Of a stretch of 64,000 nucleotides of DNA, positions 47,752 to 59,310 are shown piece by piece. The stretch is from assembly GCF_964656455.1 (NCBI RefSeq), contig NC_135719.1, positions 72,218,283-72,282,282 on the forward strand, written 5' to 3'. The notes beneath the pieces are model-generated. The model did no database searches. It saw only the letters and a program-made list of their open reading frames with translations, and was not told the DNA's origin. Both the position numbers and the translations under genes were made by a program. Source of the DNA: Halichoerus grypus. Taxonomy: Eukaryota; Chordata; Mammalia; Carnivora; Phocidae. The first letter of the stretch is position 1. Each line of letters begins with the position of its first letter.

Positions 47752-49149
47752 GAATCCACGTCCTTTGAAAGTGGTTTGATCATAATTGAAATATAAAGGT
47801 GCTTGGAATTAGCATAGAAAGAAAGTGTTGAGACCCTGAGCATGATGTTCAAGCATTTAGAAGTTGTCAAAAATGTGAAGAGAGATGAGTAAGTAAGCCT
47901 TCATTTAGGGTTTTTTCTGTGTCCCTTTATTTAATTGCTTTCACGGTCTCCACATTTTCTTGAAGTAGGGCAATGTGATTGGAACATTTATGTATAAATG
48001 ATATGGTTTCTGCAGATCATCAGTAAGTATTTGGACACCTGTTTGTACAAGAATTTGCTCTGAGATGTATGAAAATCACTGTCATAGTAGTTTTTGTGTC
48101 AATCATAAACTTCTCTCATTTAGATCATTATGAAAGGTAGAAAAAATGTATCACAGGATGTCAGATAGGGGGAAGACAGAGGGTGCCCTCCCCAAATTTA
48201 CAAGCTAACTGTGTCCAATCTAACCAATGAAATAATATGTCTAAGAGTCTCGGAAGAGAGTTGGGAGTACCAGACAAATGTTGAGTGAAGATGAAGGCAA
48301 TAGGGGAAGAGTAGATAGGGTGTTTTGGAGTTAGTGAAACCTCCCTGCAGACTCACTATAGAACAAGACATGACTTAGATTCTTAAAAAGTTGGTGATGA
48401 GAAAATAAAAACAACTTTCAGCAAACCTAGCCCACTCCTTACCTGGAACTCCAGTAGCCTTAAAGAGCCCAATCCCAGGGTAGAATCCCACAAAAGAAAT
48501 AGCTAGTTCTCACAGGGAATGGTCATAACCCATCCTTTTGAAACAACCCCTAACCCTGTCATCCCTATCAGTCATCCTAATGGATAGTAAAGATTTAAAA
48601 CAAAACAAAGAAAGAGGATTATGGGCATGTTTTCAGACCTGCCAAGCATAGAGGTAAAGATATCCAAAGAGCCCTTGGGACAGGACAAGGAAAACAGTGT
48701 TTAATGAAGACTATGTCAGCAATTGGAAGATGAGGTTGTGAAAATAGGTCAAGACCTAATTATAAAGGACCTTGAGACCTTAGAAATGAAAGCTCAGAGT
48801 TTTCTCTTGGCATGGGAAGTGAGTAAAAGATTTGTGAGCTAGAGCATGGATAAAATGTTAAAAGCTATATTTCAGAAAGACAGCTCCTCTGATTGGTAGT
48901 GAGTAGGGTGGACTACAGTGGATAGGAAGACTCAAGACAGAGAAGAGAAAGCAGGCTGATGTTACTGCCATGGGTCATGCACAAGGACCTGAATTTCATG
49001 ATGCCCTGAGGCTACAAATAGGAGGTATATTCTTAAACTAAAATCACATAGATGTTCTTTTATTTTTTTTCCCCACTTTTTGTTATAGAAAGGATTCAGT
49101 CACATATACCACTAGAGAAAATAGTACAATGACTTCCCAGTAACTAATA
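47752..49149. other. Mostly unique; old repeat near 48745-48965
   Basis: 'aaaggaccttgagacctta', 'tatttcagaaagacagctcc' and 'gtagggtggactacagtgga' match the unnamed old repeat family. No exon seen. Confidence 0.45.
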
Positions 49150-49830
49150 TTAAACTTCAATAATTTTCAGTATTTTGCTGATTTTGTTTTATTTATCTCT
49201 CCCTACAACTGTTTTTGCATGTATTTACTTTTAACTTTTTCTTTTGAAATAATTATAGGCTTATAGAAGAATTTCAAAAATAATACCAATAATTCACATA
49301 TACTCTTCAGGCGAATTTCCCAAATGTTAAAATTTTGCCACATTTGCTTTAATTTTTTTCTCTCTCCCTTCTCTGCTCTTGGTCTCTCACTCTCTTATTA
49401 TTATATGACAACTCTCCAGTTGTCTCATGTTTGGCCAGTGGGAGCCCCTGCAACCTGGATCCTAGGTCCTCCTGACATTTCTCCAGCATTCTTTGAAGAC
49501 TTGTTCTTTTTTTAAACACAATACAATGTTCCAGGCCCATGTTGCACTTTCCATGCCACAAGCCTGGAATCAAACATGTCTTCAAGGACTCTGTTTCTTT
49601 CAGTGAAGAATGATATTTAGAAACCAAAATATGAGCATTAGAGGTGTGTGTTGTATGTGTGTGTGTATTTTTAATTTCTTTTGCTGCTAGGATCTCTCAT
49701 CAGAAATAGCTAGAAAAAATTATATATACACTTATATCTGTAAATATATGTGTATCTATTTCTATATGTAAAATTATGAGTTCATATTGATACCCCCAGT
49801 TTCAATCCAATACCACAGGGCTCATTCCAT
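49150..49830 (-). mobile_element. Old L1ME-type 3'UTR
   Basis: Reverse-orientation phrases typical of L1ME 3' ends: 'aattataggcttatagaaga', 'gtttggccagtgggagcccc', 'caatgttccaggcccatgtt', 'agaatgatatttagaaacca', 'ccaataccacagggctcatt'. It has a short GT tract near 49648-49668. Confidence 0.75.
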
Positions 49831-51728
49831 CCTCACCCCCTTTTGTAATTGTAATTTCCTTTTCCAACAATGAGAAACCTGACTCTTATCCACAGTATAA
49901 ATAAAATCAATCTTTTTATGAATTACCCCCATGACTTTATAGAATAAGCCTGAATTTACACATAGCTTGCTCTTTTTGACCTGCTAGACTTTGTGAGGGG
50001 TGGGGGTAATGCCTACAACAAGCAAAATTTGACATATACATTCTTCCACATTTCTAAACACAAGGCAAACGCAGGGTGAAATGTTTCCAGGGCAGTTAAG
50101 GACTAGAAACCTCACATCTGTCCTTGGATGGGAGTTTATTTTCTCAAACTAAATCTGGGTTTGACATTCCAGCTGCTCGCCCTTCCATGGCAAATGGATA
50201 TGGAGAAGTCTGCCACCAGCCGCTGATGGAGAAAACAGCTGCCTTTAGAGGGGATAAGCCATAGAGGTGGTTGGATGTCCTCTCCAGTGCCCCCATCTTC
50301 TCCCCCTCCTGCAAATAAAATATGTGTACATTTTCACATAAATGAAGGGAAAAGGACTTTCGTTTGTTAGTAGGAAATCCTATTGGGAATGAGAAAATCT
50401 TCCTTAAGTAAATTATTTAGCTAAAGTTTTCCCTTAGATGGTAACTTGCATAAACATCAGTTCAAGCATGATTATTTTGATTATTTGTGAGTTGTTGCCC
50501 ATGTGGATTTGTTCAACTTCCTAAGAAGTTGGATGAGTGAGCACGTGATCTTGATGAGTTGACCATCACTTTATTCCAGTATGCTTGCCTGTAGAGGCCT
50601 ATTTCCACTCATTAAACTGTGCTTATTGAGTATTTTCTATGTGTCAGACACTCTGTTAAAGAGACTTAAAGAGTCCATAGTCTAGTCACCAGGAACAGAA
50701 GTAGTAGGACCTCTTTCCCCTAGGGGGTAAACCATTTCTGGTGTCCTTAAAACCAGCACCTGAAATGGTATGTTTTGGATGCCACTTACCAGTTTTTCCT
50801 AATCCTTAACCAGCTACCTGACATCTCTTATGATGCCTCAAGTTCTACCATTAGTGCTTCTTTTGATTCCTTCCTAAAGGCTTTACATTCTTATAGAATT
50901 TCATATTACAATTAAGTACTTTCTCTAGCAGGATCTTTGTCTTAAATCATTATACAGATGATATATTAATGGTATTAGTTAGCAATTAATCTGGAGCAAG
51001 GTCTTATGAGTAGGAACTCATAAAAAAGAAGTAAGGTCAATTAGAAGGTGAGGGCAGAGGATCCTAGCTGAAACCATTACAGTTTAATAATTTTCTGTCT
51101 ACAAAGATCCTCAGTTAACTGAGAACAGTTGATACCTTTTAAAATATTTTGTATAACCCAAAATATGTGCTTTGTTTTGTCACTTCATGAAAAAAAAGAA
51201 AAGGAGTCTAGTCAGCTGCTACAAAATGAAAACAGATCCCAAATTTAGATCCAGCTAATCTCCCACACATAATTTAAAAGGGATTCTTCAAGAATGTTTG
51301 TATATAGTGAACAGCTGGTGTCTCACGCTGGAATAAAGGGAAAGCAGTATTACTGCCCATTATAAAGGATCTGAGTTCCCTAAGCTCAGGGTTTCTTTTG
51401 TAATGCAACTCACAGTGTGTATAGGTGTCAGTGGGTCCTCTTTACATTACTATGTGAGGACTGGGACTTGAGGGATAGGCACAAGGAAATGCTGATACTC
51501 TGGCTACTATTAAGGCTGTGAGTAGTAAAAATCCTTTGTCTCTGAACCAAAAGTTTCATGTCTTCTACTTGGCATCCATTAAACTAGCAGGCCAAATTTT
51601 TAGCTTGCAAGAATATAAAACCTCAGACTCTTCACAGTTCTTGTCAACTCAAGGGATCGAAGAAAAGGCTACCTACTTGGACTAGGGTTTCATATTTATC
51701 CCCTCAGGACCATCTTTCTCTCCATATC
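49831..51728. other. Unique stretch, no gene seen
   Basis: 'gcttattgagtattttctat' near 50620 may be a small L2 3' end. Otherwise nothing recognised. Confidence 0.45.
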
Positions 51729-52109
51729 TTCTATGGGCTGAATGTTTATATCCCCCCAAAATCCCTATGTTGAGACCTAATCCCCAATGTGAGGGCATTT
51801 GAAGGAGGGGCCTTTGGGAGGTGATTAGATCACAAGGGCAGAGCCCTCATGAATGGGATTAGTGCCCAATAACAGAGGCCCAAGATAATTTTCTCATCCC
51901 TTTGACCATGTGAGGACTGTGAAAAGATGGCTGTCTATGAACCAGGAAGCAGGTGGGCTCTCATCAGACACTGAATCTGCTGGCACCTTGATCGTGCACT
52001 TCCCAGCTCCCAAAGCTGTGAGAAATAAGTTTTGTGAGAAATAATTTTCTTATAAACAAGCCACCTAGTCTATGGTATTCTGTTATAGCAGCCCGAATGG
52101 ACTAAGGCA
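51729..52109 (+). mobile_element. MLT1-type ERVL-MaLR LTR, solitary
   Basis: Plus-strand MaLR LTR: 'ctatgggctgaatgtttata', 'ggaggggcctttgggaggtg', 'ccatgtgaggactgtgaaaa', 'accaggaagcaggtgggctc', 'gctgtgagaaataagttttg', and the conserved 3' end 'gcagcccgaatggactaag' closing in CA. A short tandem duplication of 'tgtgagaaata' (52018-52043) is present. No internal region adjoins. Confidence 0.9.
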
Positions 52110-53565
52110 ATACCTCCTCCATTTCTGCCTATTCCTATCCAGCTTAAGTCTGTAGACAGAGAACAAAGATCGCTATTGTCAGTTCCAAATATCTGTTTTC
52201 TGAACTCCATAGCCCAGGGCTGCTGACTTTCAATATCTGTATATTGTTCCCAGGGAAGAATTCTGATTGACCTAGTTTGTGTCATGTTTCCCCTGAACCA
52301 GTATTTATTTCACAAGTATACCCATGATATACTCCATAAGAATATATTTCTGGAAGCTGTGTTCTTAAATACGAAAACTCTTATGAATATATTCTTCTTT
52401 TAATATGTACAAATAATGAAAATTTTAGTACAAATTATTCATATTCAAAACTTGATACTTTTTGAATATGTCTTTATATACCCCTCAATTTCCACCTCTC
52501 TTCACCCTCAATATTTCGTTATAGCAGGTATCTGGCAGCAGAAACCAGAGCAGCATTCCTCAAATGTAAGGAAGGTAAAAAAAAACTGACTAGCTACAAT
52601 TAAATAGTTAAAAGGAAATTGGGTGAAATAGTCATTTGGAAAGATGATCATTCAGCAAGTTGGTTTTAGGCAAAACCACCTAGAGCCTTTCTTCTCACCT
52701 CTGCTTTGACCCCCACTCATATTCACACTTCTTTTTTCACTCCTTTATTTCAATATATGTCTCTCTCTCTCATAATCTCCTGAGAGAATAGGGACTACTT
52801 ATGCTTCACATATAGTAAGCTAGATACAAAACTTGTTCATGTCCACAAATGAAAACCTGACCAGGCTCCTCTGGGGATAAGCAGGATGCTTGAAAAGGGA
52901 ACATGGCAAGACAAAAAGATTCCCCAAATTCTGATACATATTATTCCCAATAATTGTTTTCTTACAGCTAGATAAAGAATTGCATAAGTTCCAAAGATTT
53001 GAGCAGATTTTATTTTTCTGTTTATTAATTCCCAGTTTTAAGAAACTTCTCAAAACATAGCTAATTTAAACCAGCTAGAATGAAGTTTCCCATTAAATTT
53101 CCTGAAGATCATTGAGGTCTCATTAAAATAAGCTCTACATCCTCTGGAAATATTCTGCTTTGCTCATGTGCCTTTTCCTGCCAATTTTTTTTTTTTTCAA
53201 ATCCTTAGTTCAAATACTGAAGCTCTTAATGAGTTTTTGTTCAATTTTGATGGTAATATTAAAAGGGTGGTTATAGCTTGGTGTTTTTATCTGGTTCCGC
53301 AGATTTATTGCTGCCCTTTTCTCTTTGCTAAGAGAGAAGAGAGGCCAAGGTCCTGAGATGAAGCCTCAGGACAAAGAAGGAGCCAGTTTGGCTTCTGCAT
53401 GATCAATGAATCATGGTAATCATAGATCTCCTGAGGCTCAAGCCCACTGGCAAGCCAGCTGAGGAAAAGAGCCTCAGCTTCTGTAGGAGGTAGAGCCAGC
53501 CAGCAGGATGATGATGGATTAATTTCATTGGCCTTGGTCTATTTTTCTTTAGTGGATACCTGCAT
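52110..53565. other. Unique stretch, no gene seen
   Basis: AT-rich. Frames at 52820-53053 (minus) and 53168-53356 (plus) have no support. Confidence 0.5.
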
Positions 53566-53603
<38 letters not shown>

Positions 53604-53716
53604 CAGACAGATAGATATGTACACACACACACACATATACCTATATATACACACATATATACACATACACATATTTACATATATATACATACATATACAT
53701 ATATATACATATTTAT
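53566..53716. repeat. Compound microsatellite (GATA)n(CA)n(TA/CATA)n
   Basis: About 9-10 ATAG units with two ACAG variants, then CA repeats, then a long ACATAT/TATATACA tract, about 150 bases in all. The open frame on the minus strand across it (53403-53690) is an artefact of the repeat. Confidence 0.97.
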
Positions 53717-56461
53717 GTCCCTAAACCTGTTTTTAAATGACGATGAAGCTGTGATGATTTTATACATCATGAGGAAACTAGAGTGGCCTCAGGCAATAAT
53801 GTCTCTCACCTGGAGTATCTCCTAACTGCTGGGAACCCCAGACTTGCCTGTAAATTAAATAACTCTAATAATGTGTTTTTCTAGGAGTGTTATTATATCT
53901 GCCACATTGGGATGATTATAGATTCTATTAAATCAGACTTATAGACCCCAGTTTCTGGAGCACTAGATTTGATTCCAAGGGTAACTCCTACGCTTGACCC
54001 AAACCACATTTCCTCACAATATGAAGTCCAGTTCCAGTATGTGGGGTAATGCAGGGTAATCCAGAGGGAATCTCCTGACTCTCTCATACAGACATCTGAA
54101 ATGCTTCCATTAATGACACACCCTTCTGTGGAAGGATTTTGACTGTTTGTTCTTACTAACAGAGAAAATAAGATTCTGTTTGGGTTGCAGGGCTTTTATA
54201 TCACCCCAATTAACATTAGCCCAGAAGTCAATGTGTCTTATCGTCACAGATTTACATTTAAGAGCCTGACTGATGGTGTGAGATGTTAAAATTCTGAAGG
54301 CCTGTGCAAAAGGGCTATGTTATTTTTTTCACAAGTGTAACTAATCACAGAATATTTTGCTGATAGTGTAAACCAAATGTTTAATTGTGGAGTAAACAAA
54401 TTCCTTTCTGATAGCTCTAATCTGGGGATAATTTTTGATCAAAGCAAGTACAATATTTTCATTGAACAGTGGAACAAAAATTTATTAGCAGATATCATGT
54501 ATCTCAAGAACTGTAGTTTACCAATATGAGAGGTAGACTTTAGAAAACATTAGAAAATAAGCCTCACAGAATATTAAAAAAAAAAATTAAGAATAAAAAA
54601 AAATCCACCTGGTTAGAGGTAAAGCATTCAGTAAGGAGAAGAAACTCAAAGAAAAAAAATAGAAGGAAAATTCAGTACTTATGATCAATTATGAGAGTTT
54701 TAAAACGCTCATCCAGTTAGTTAAATCAAATATTTTTTACATTTACATACTAAGAGATCTTACCAATGAAAGGTAATTAATAAAGGATGGACCTAATATA
54801 ATAAGAAATCAGAAGGTTCAAGGAGTAGATACATAAAGAGAAAACTAACATATGATATTGTTGCTACTTTTAAAGATTGTCTATAGGGTCCATGCATTAA
54901 CTTGCTTACAGTCCAAATTAATCTGAACATCTGATGAATATTCTCAGTACACGTTTACTAATGCTAACAGAGGCAAGAAGAGAATGTTTGGCCAGGCAAT
55001 TTAAGACTCACTAAGTTTAGCTACCATTAAGTATACCATGGATCTTTATTCCCTTGCTGAACTTGAGCTGAACTTTGATAAGACCTTAATATTTTCAGGG
55101 GCTGAGTATCTGTGACCTAGGAAGTAGAGGTTATTTCTTCCCTAATATGGATTATTACATATGGGTAAATAAAAAGGAGACTAGTGAAGAATTCCTATCT
55201 GATTGTATAGAATTCCTTAAAATACGTGATCGCAACTCAGCAAAATTGATATACATCAGTCAAATTTTATTTTTGCACCCTCTTAAACCTCTCATTTTCA
55301 TTCTCTTCTCCTCTCTTCTGAAATCCACCTTCCTAGGTGTATACCCTAATTCCTATTCCCAAAAGGCATTTACCTAGCCAGGTATCATACCTTTAAATTG
55401 TTAATGTTATCAAGGTGAGAGGGGAGGTAAAATTGTAGGCAAGTCCTCTGGAAGACTGAAAACTCCACAGTATTTTCCTCTGAAGATAAAAACTCTTTAC
55501 TCCCTGATTGCATTTAGAATTCTATGGCAGTAAGCATGTTTAAGAGACAGTGGCTGAAGCACAATGTGTGAAATGACCCATCTGTTTCGAAACAAAGGTG
55601 CTTACCCATACGGTGGAAGAGAGATGACAGTGTTAAATCCAGGAGACATGTGGGGAACTATTTCCTTAGTGGCCTATGAAGGAAGGCAGACTTTCCTGCT
55701 GGCTTCTGTCTACACACATGACCTTCTGACATCTTCCTGGGTCTGCTGTACAGAGATAGAATGGCCCATCAGATGGCATTGCCCTGCTAGGCCAACTCAG
55801 GCTTCCCCAGTAGAATTTTTATAATGAGTGACCTTTCTCTTATGAGAAGTGGAAACCTAAAACTCTGAGTTGCATCCAGGCCCTGGTGTGTTTTTCTGGG
55901 GCAGCCTTCTCTAGGTACACGTGTGTGTACCTCTCACACCTGCACATCATTGCATTGCCCAGTTCTAAGAATTGGAAGCCAAGCGCCACATGAATACTGG
56001 GCAGAGAAGTAAGGCAGGGAGAACAGACAAGCCCTGGCGAGGTGTCTCTAATGCCAGGGCACACATGGTGCTCTAGGCTGTCCAGAGGAGGTGTGACACT
56101 GTTTACCAGGGAGAGTGGCTGCTGCAGCCTGGCTCCCTACGCCCTGTCTGGCTTATGAAATCTGATCTAAATCACAGGAGTCAAAAACATATTACTCTGA
56201 CCACAATTCACATTCCGTAGGAGAAGACAGGATTAGAACATTTCTATTCTTGCCCAATGCTGCTAAATTTAAAGTCAATATAACTGTTAACTGCAGTCTT
56301 CCTTCAAAAGACCAAAAGCAAGCATCATTTGCTGGTGGCACAATGCTCTGAAATGTCACCATGAGCTATATGGTTGGACAAAGGAAGATGAGAGGTCACC
56401 AACAAAAGTCCTAAACTCATAGCCAAGGCTGCTAGCAATGCCACTTATAGTGAGCACCTCC
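53717..56461. other. Long unique stretch, no gene seen
   Basis: A-rich around 54575-54660. No repeat or exon recognised elsewhere. Short frames at 55147-55377, 55564-55824 (plus) and 55840-56064 (minus) lack support. Confidence 0.5.
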
Positions 56462-56600
56462 ACTCATGACTTCATTCATACCCTTGTCCATTCATTTATT
56501 CATGTATTTCTTTATTAAACAGCCATTTATTAAGTTTCTGTTATGTGTAGAGCATAAAGGTGGACAATCCCCAGTCCTTGAGAGGCTTTTAAAGGAGATG
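56462..56600 (-). mobile_element. Possible L2 3' end
   Basis: 'ttcattcatacccttgtcca', 'ttcatttattcatgtatttc' and 'cagccatttattaagtttct' resemble a reversed L2 tail. Confidence 0.4.
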
Positions 56601-57403
56601 GGCACACACATGAAGAGTGACAATTCTCCATCAAATTAAATCTAGTATGCTAATAGCTTCCCCCTCTTTCACTTGTGCACCCTTGCTCAGTTACTCTTGG
56701 GTTTAGAGTCTTTCATTTCTTGTTCACTTAACACTCTTTCTTATAATTTGAAATGTAGCTCAGAAGTACTTGTCTAGTCTTCCTCCTTCAGGAAGCCCAT
56801 CTGGATTTATCAGACAGATCCAAGAAGCATTTCATAGCAAACTTTACAATTACTTTCCTTTTCAGCCTTCTTCTCCAATCCCCACCCTACTCCTTTTTAT
56901 CATTTTTTAGCCAGCCTTTTTCTATGTCAAGTCATTTTTTAGATTAAGTTTAATTTCATGAGGACATCAGCACCTTGACTAGTTTTCCCAATTCTCTCAC
57001 ACCATTTGGGACTTTCAGTGACTTAGATCTGCTATCAAGCAGTTGAGGGACTTATTTCCATTTACTTGGCCAGATCTTTGTGATGGACATCTAAGAGGAA
57101 ATCACCTCTTCTGCTCAGCAACCTGAGACCACTAAAGACTCCTACAGGGAAACATGAGCAGGGGCTTTGGCTATTAAGGACCATCTTTGGATTTAATTTT
57201 TACTTCTGCTGGTCCACCAGCCTGAAGAAACTAAATTCAGGGGATTATTTTCCTACTTCTACTTCAAATAATATTATATATTATTATTTTGCACAGGCTG
57301 AGACACCAGACCCTGGGTCCAAGGAATGGCCCTGAACTTACCACTCTACCTGTTCCTGAATAATCAATGCATGAAAGAAGTATGGCAGGAGTCTTACTCC
57401 CCA
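56601..57403. other. Unique stretch, no gene seen
   Basis: No exon or repeat recognised. Confidence 0.5.
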
Positions 57404-57421
57404 CCTCTTTCCTCTACTCTT

Positions 57422-57577
57422 TTTTTGGGGGGGAGGGGCAGAGAAAGAGAGAGAATCTTAAGCAGACTCCACGCGCAGCGCTGAGCCCAGCATGGGGCTC
57501 AATCCCACAACCCTGAGTTCATGACCTGAGCCAAAATCGAGAGTAGGATATTTAACTGACTGAGCCACCCAGGCACC
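57422..57577 (-). mobile_element. Carnivore SINEC, truncated tail
   Basis: Minus-strand SINE. The tail is reduced to T7 and G7 at its left edge. The 18-bp target duplication cctct(t/g)tcctctactctt is at 57404-57421 and 57578-57595 with one mismatch. Confidence 0.92.
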
Positions 57578-57595
57578 CCTCTGTCCTCTACTCTT

Positions 57596-58914
57596 AACAT
57601 AGCTGACTGAAGACTAGCAAAAGTTCTTGCCTGTAGGAACATGTGCCTTCCTCCCTTCTCCTGTACCCACAATGGCTGGTACAGTGGGTTAAGATTTGGG
57701 GTAAAGCACCTCTTGGGCATGTAGTATTTTAAGCTCTTTGCTCATTTCTACGTGTCCCTCTTCCCCAGAGAAAATAAGGGCAAATCATCAGGGAATAGGG
57801 AGGAAAGACTGAAGAATTAGACTCAAGATTAAAGTTTGGACAGGGTTACAGCTTGAGGAAGTGCTGAGAAGCTACCTCTTAGAATAGAATCCTAGGATGG
57901 ACTAAATATTATTTACACAGAAAAAAAAAAAAAAAACTAAAGGAAAGAATGTGAGTTACTTGGAGTTGAGTTGTCAGTGAAGAATTTAGCAATTCTACAC
58001 GGTAGTGACCTGCACCAGGAAGGAACAAGTCTCTGGCCTGGCTTCCTGTACCCCCAGGCACAGGTTCTGAACTGGCCCTGAAACAGGAGACTCAGCAACC
58101 AGCATACTGAAATTACATCAACTGAAATGTTATTTTCTTTCCATGGAAAAATTATAGCAAAGAGATTAAGATATGATTTAGTACATTTCAAAGAAAAATA
58201 AACATTTATTGTAATAAATAACCATAAAACAGGTCTAATAATATTCTACTTCAAAAATACTCTCATGGATTGGGAAAATAGTGAAACTTCCTTTCACAGT
58301 ACTTAAATTTTCACAGAGCATTAAATTAATGGTTTAAAATTTTGACTGCTAATTCGAGGTCTGGGATTCCTCACTGCATGATCCATGGCTCAGCCCCTCA
58401 CTTCTCTGTGTTCCCCATGTCTTTCTCTGTACGGTGGGGCACTTCTCCTCTCCTTTCTCAGTGAGCATTTTCTGAAATAAGTAAAATAAGACAAAAGTTT
58501 TATCCCTTAGAAGACATGATGCTAACAGTTACAAGTTTTATTTTCATACACAATTCCTTCTGAATAATCCTGTCCCCATTGTAACTCCACAAAACATAGA
58601 CACACAATAAGCAAGAAGGTGCAACAGATCTAAATAAAGTTACAGAGAGACAAGTATTGGAGTTGGAGACTAGACTCAGTTATCTGTTCAACAAAACAAA
58701 TCACTTTTTTAACAATACCACACTCCATTAAATTGAGATAAACACATAAGAGTTTCATAAAATAGAAAAGGTAGCCACAAATATCTTTCTTTTCCACTCC
58801 TTGGCAACACTGCACACTCCCCAACTCAGATCTTCCCTTTGTGGTGCCTTCCCCATGGCACCCATATACTTCATCAGGATCAACTTGTGCTTGTTCACAT
58901 GTTGCCAATCATCA
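57596..58914. other. Unique stretch with an A17 tract
   Basis: Poly(A) run at 57921-57937 without an element body. No gene recognised. Minus frames at 57937-58191 and 58630-58908 are short and unsupported. Confidence 0.45.
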
Positions 58915-59310
58915 CTTCTGGCTGCACTGTCAAAAGTCTGTCTGGAGAGCTTTTAAGAAACGCTGTTTCCCAGGCCCTACCCCTGAAATCCTAGCTGCAT
59001 TGGTCCTGGATGGAACTGAGGCAGCCCTGATTTTAAAAGGCTCACCAGGGGGGTGCCTGGGTGGTGCAGTCAGTTAAGCATCTGGCTCTTGGTTTTGGCT
59101 CAGTCCTGATTTCGGAGTCGCAAGATTGAGCCCTGCGTTGGGCTCTGCGCTCAGTGTGGAGTCTACTTAGGACTCTCTCCCTCTGCCCCTCCCCCCCGTC
59201 TCTTTCTCTCTCAAATAAACAAATAAATAAATAAATCTTTAAAAAAATATAAAAGGCTCACCAGGTGATTCTAATGTGCAGCTTGGCTGGGAAACAAACA
59301 TTGCATGATT
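58915..59310 (+). mobile_element. MER5-type hAT transposon remnant, split by a SINE
   Basis: Left part (58935-59049) 'tctggagagcttttaagaaa', 'ccaggccctacccctgaaat'; right part (59251-59310) 'caccaggtgattctaatgtg'. Together they follow the MER5A pattern in plus orientation, interrupted by the SINE at 59050-59250. Confidence 0.75.
59050..59250 (+). mobile_element. Carnivore SINEC nested in MER5
   Basis: Plus-strand head 'ggggtgcctgggtggtgcag', body and an (AAAT)n tail. The perfect 15-bp target duplication aaaaggctcaccagg is at 59035-59049 and 59251-59265. Confidence 0.96.

Noticed and set aside
47556..47870. 104-codon minus-strand open frame over the U1 retrocopy
   Set aside because: Antisense shadow of the U1 pseudogene and its A-rich tail.
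53403..53690. 95-codon minus-strand open frame
   Set aside because: Most of it is translated microsatellite (Tyr/Ile/Cys/Leu/Ser repeats).
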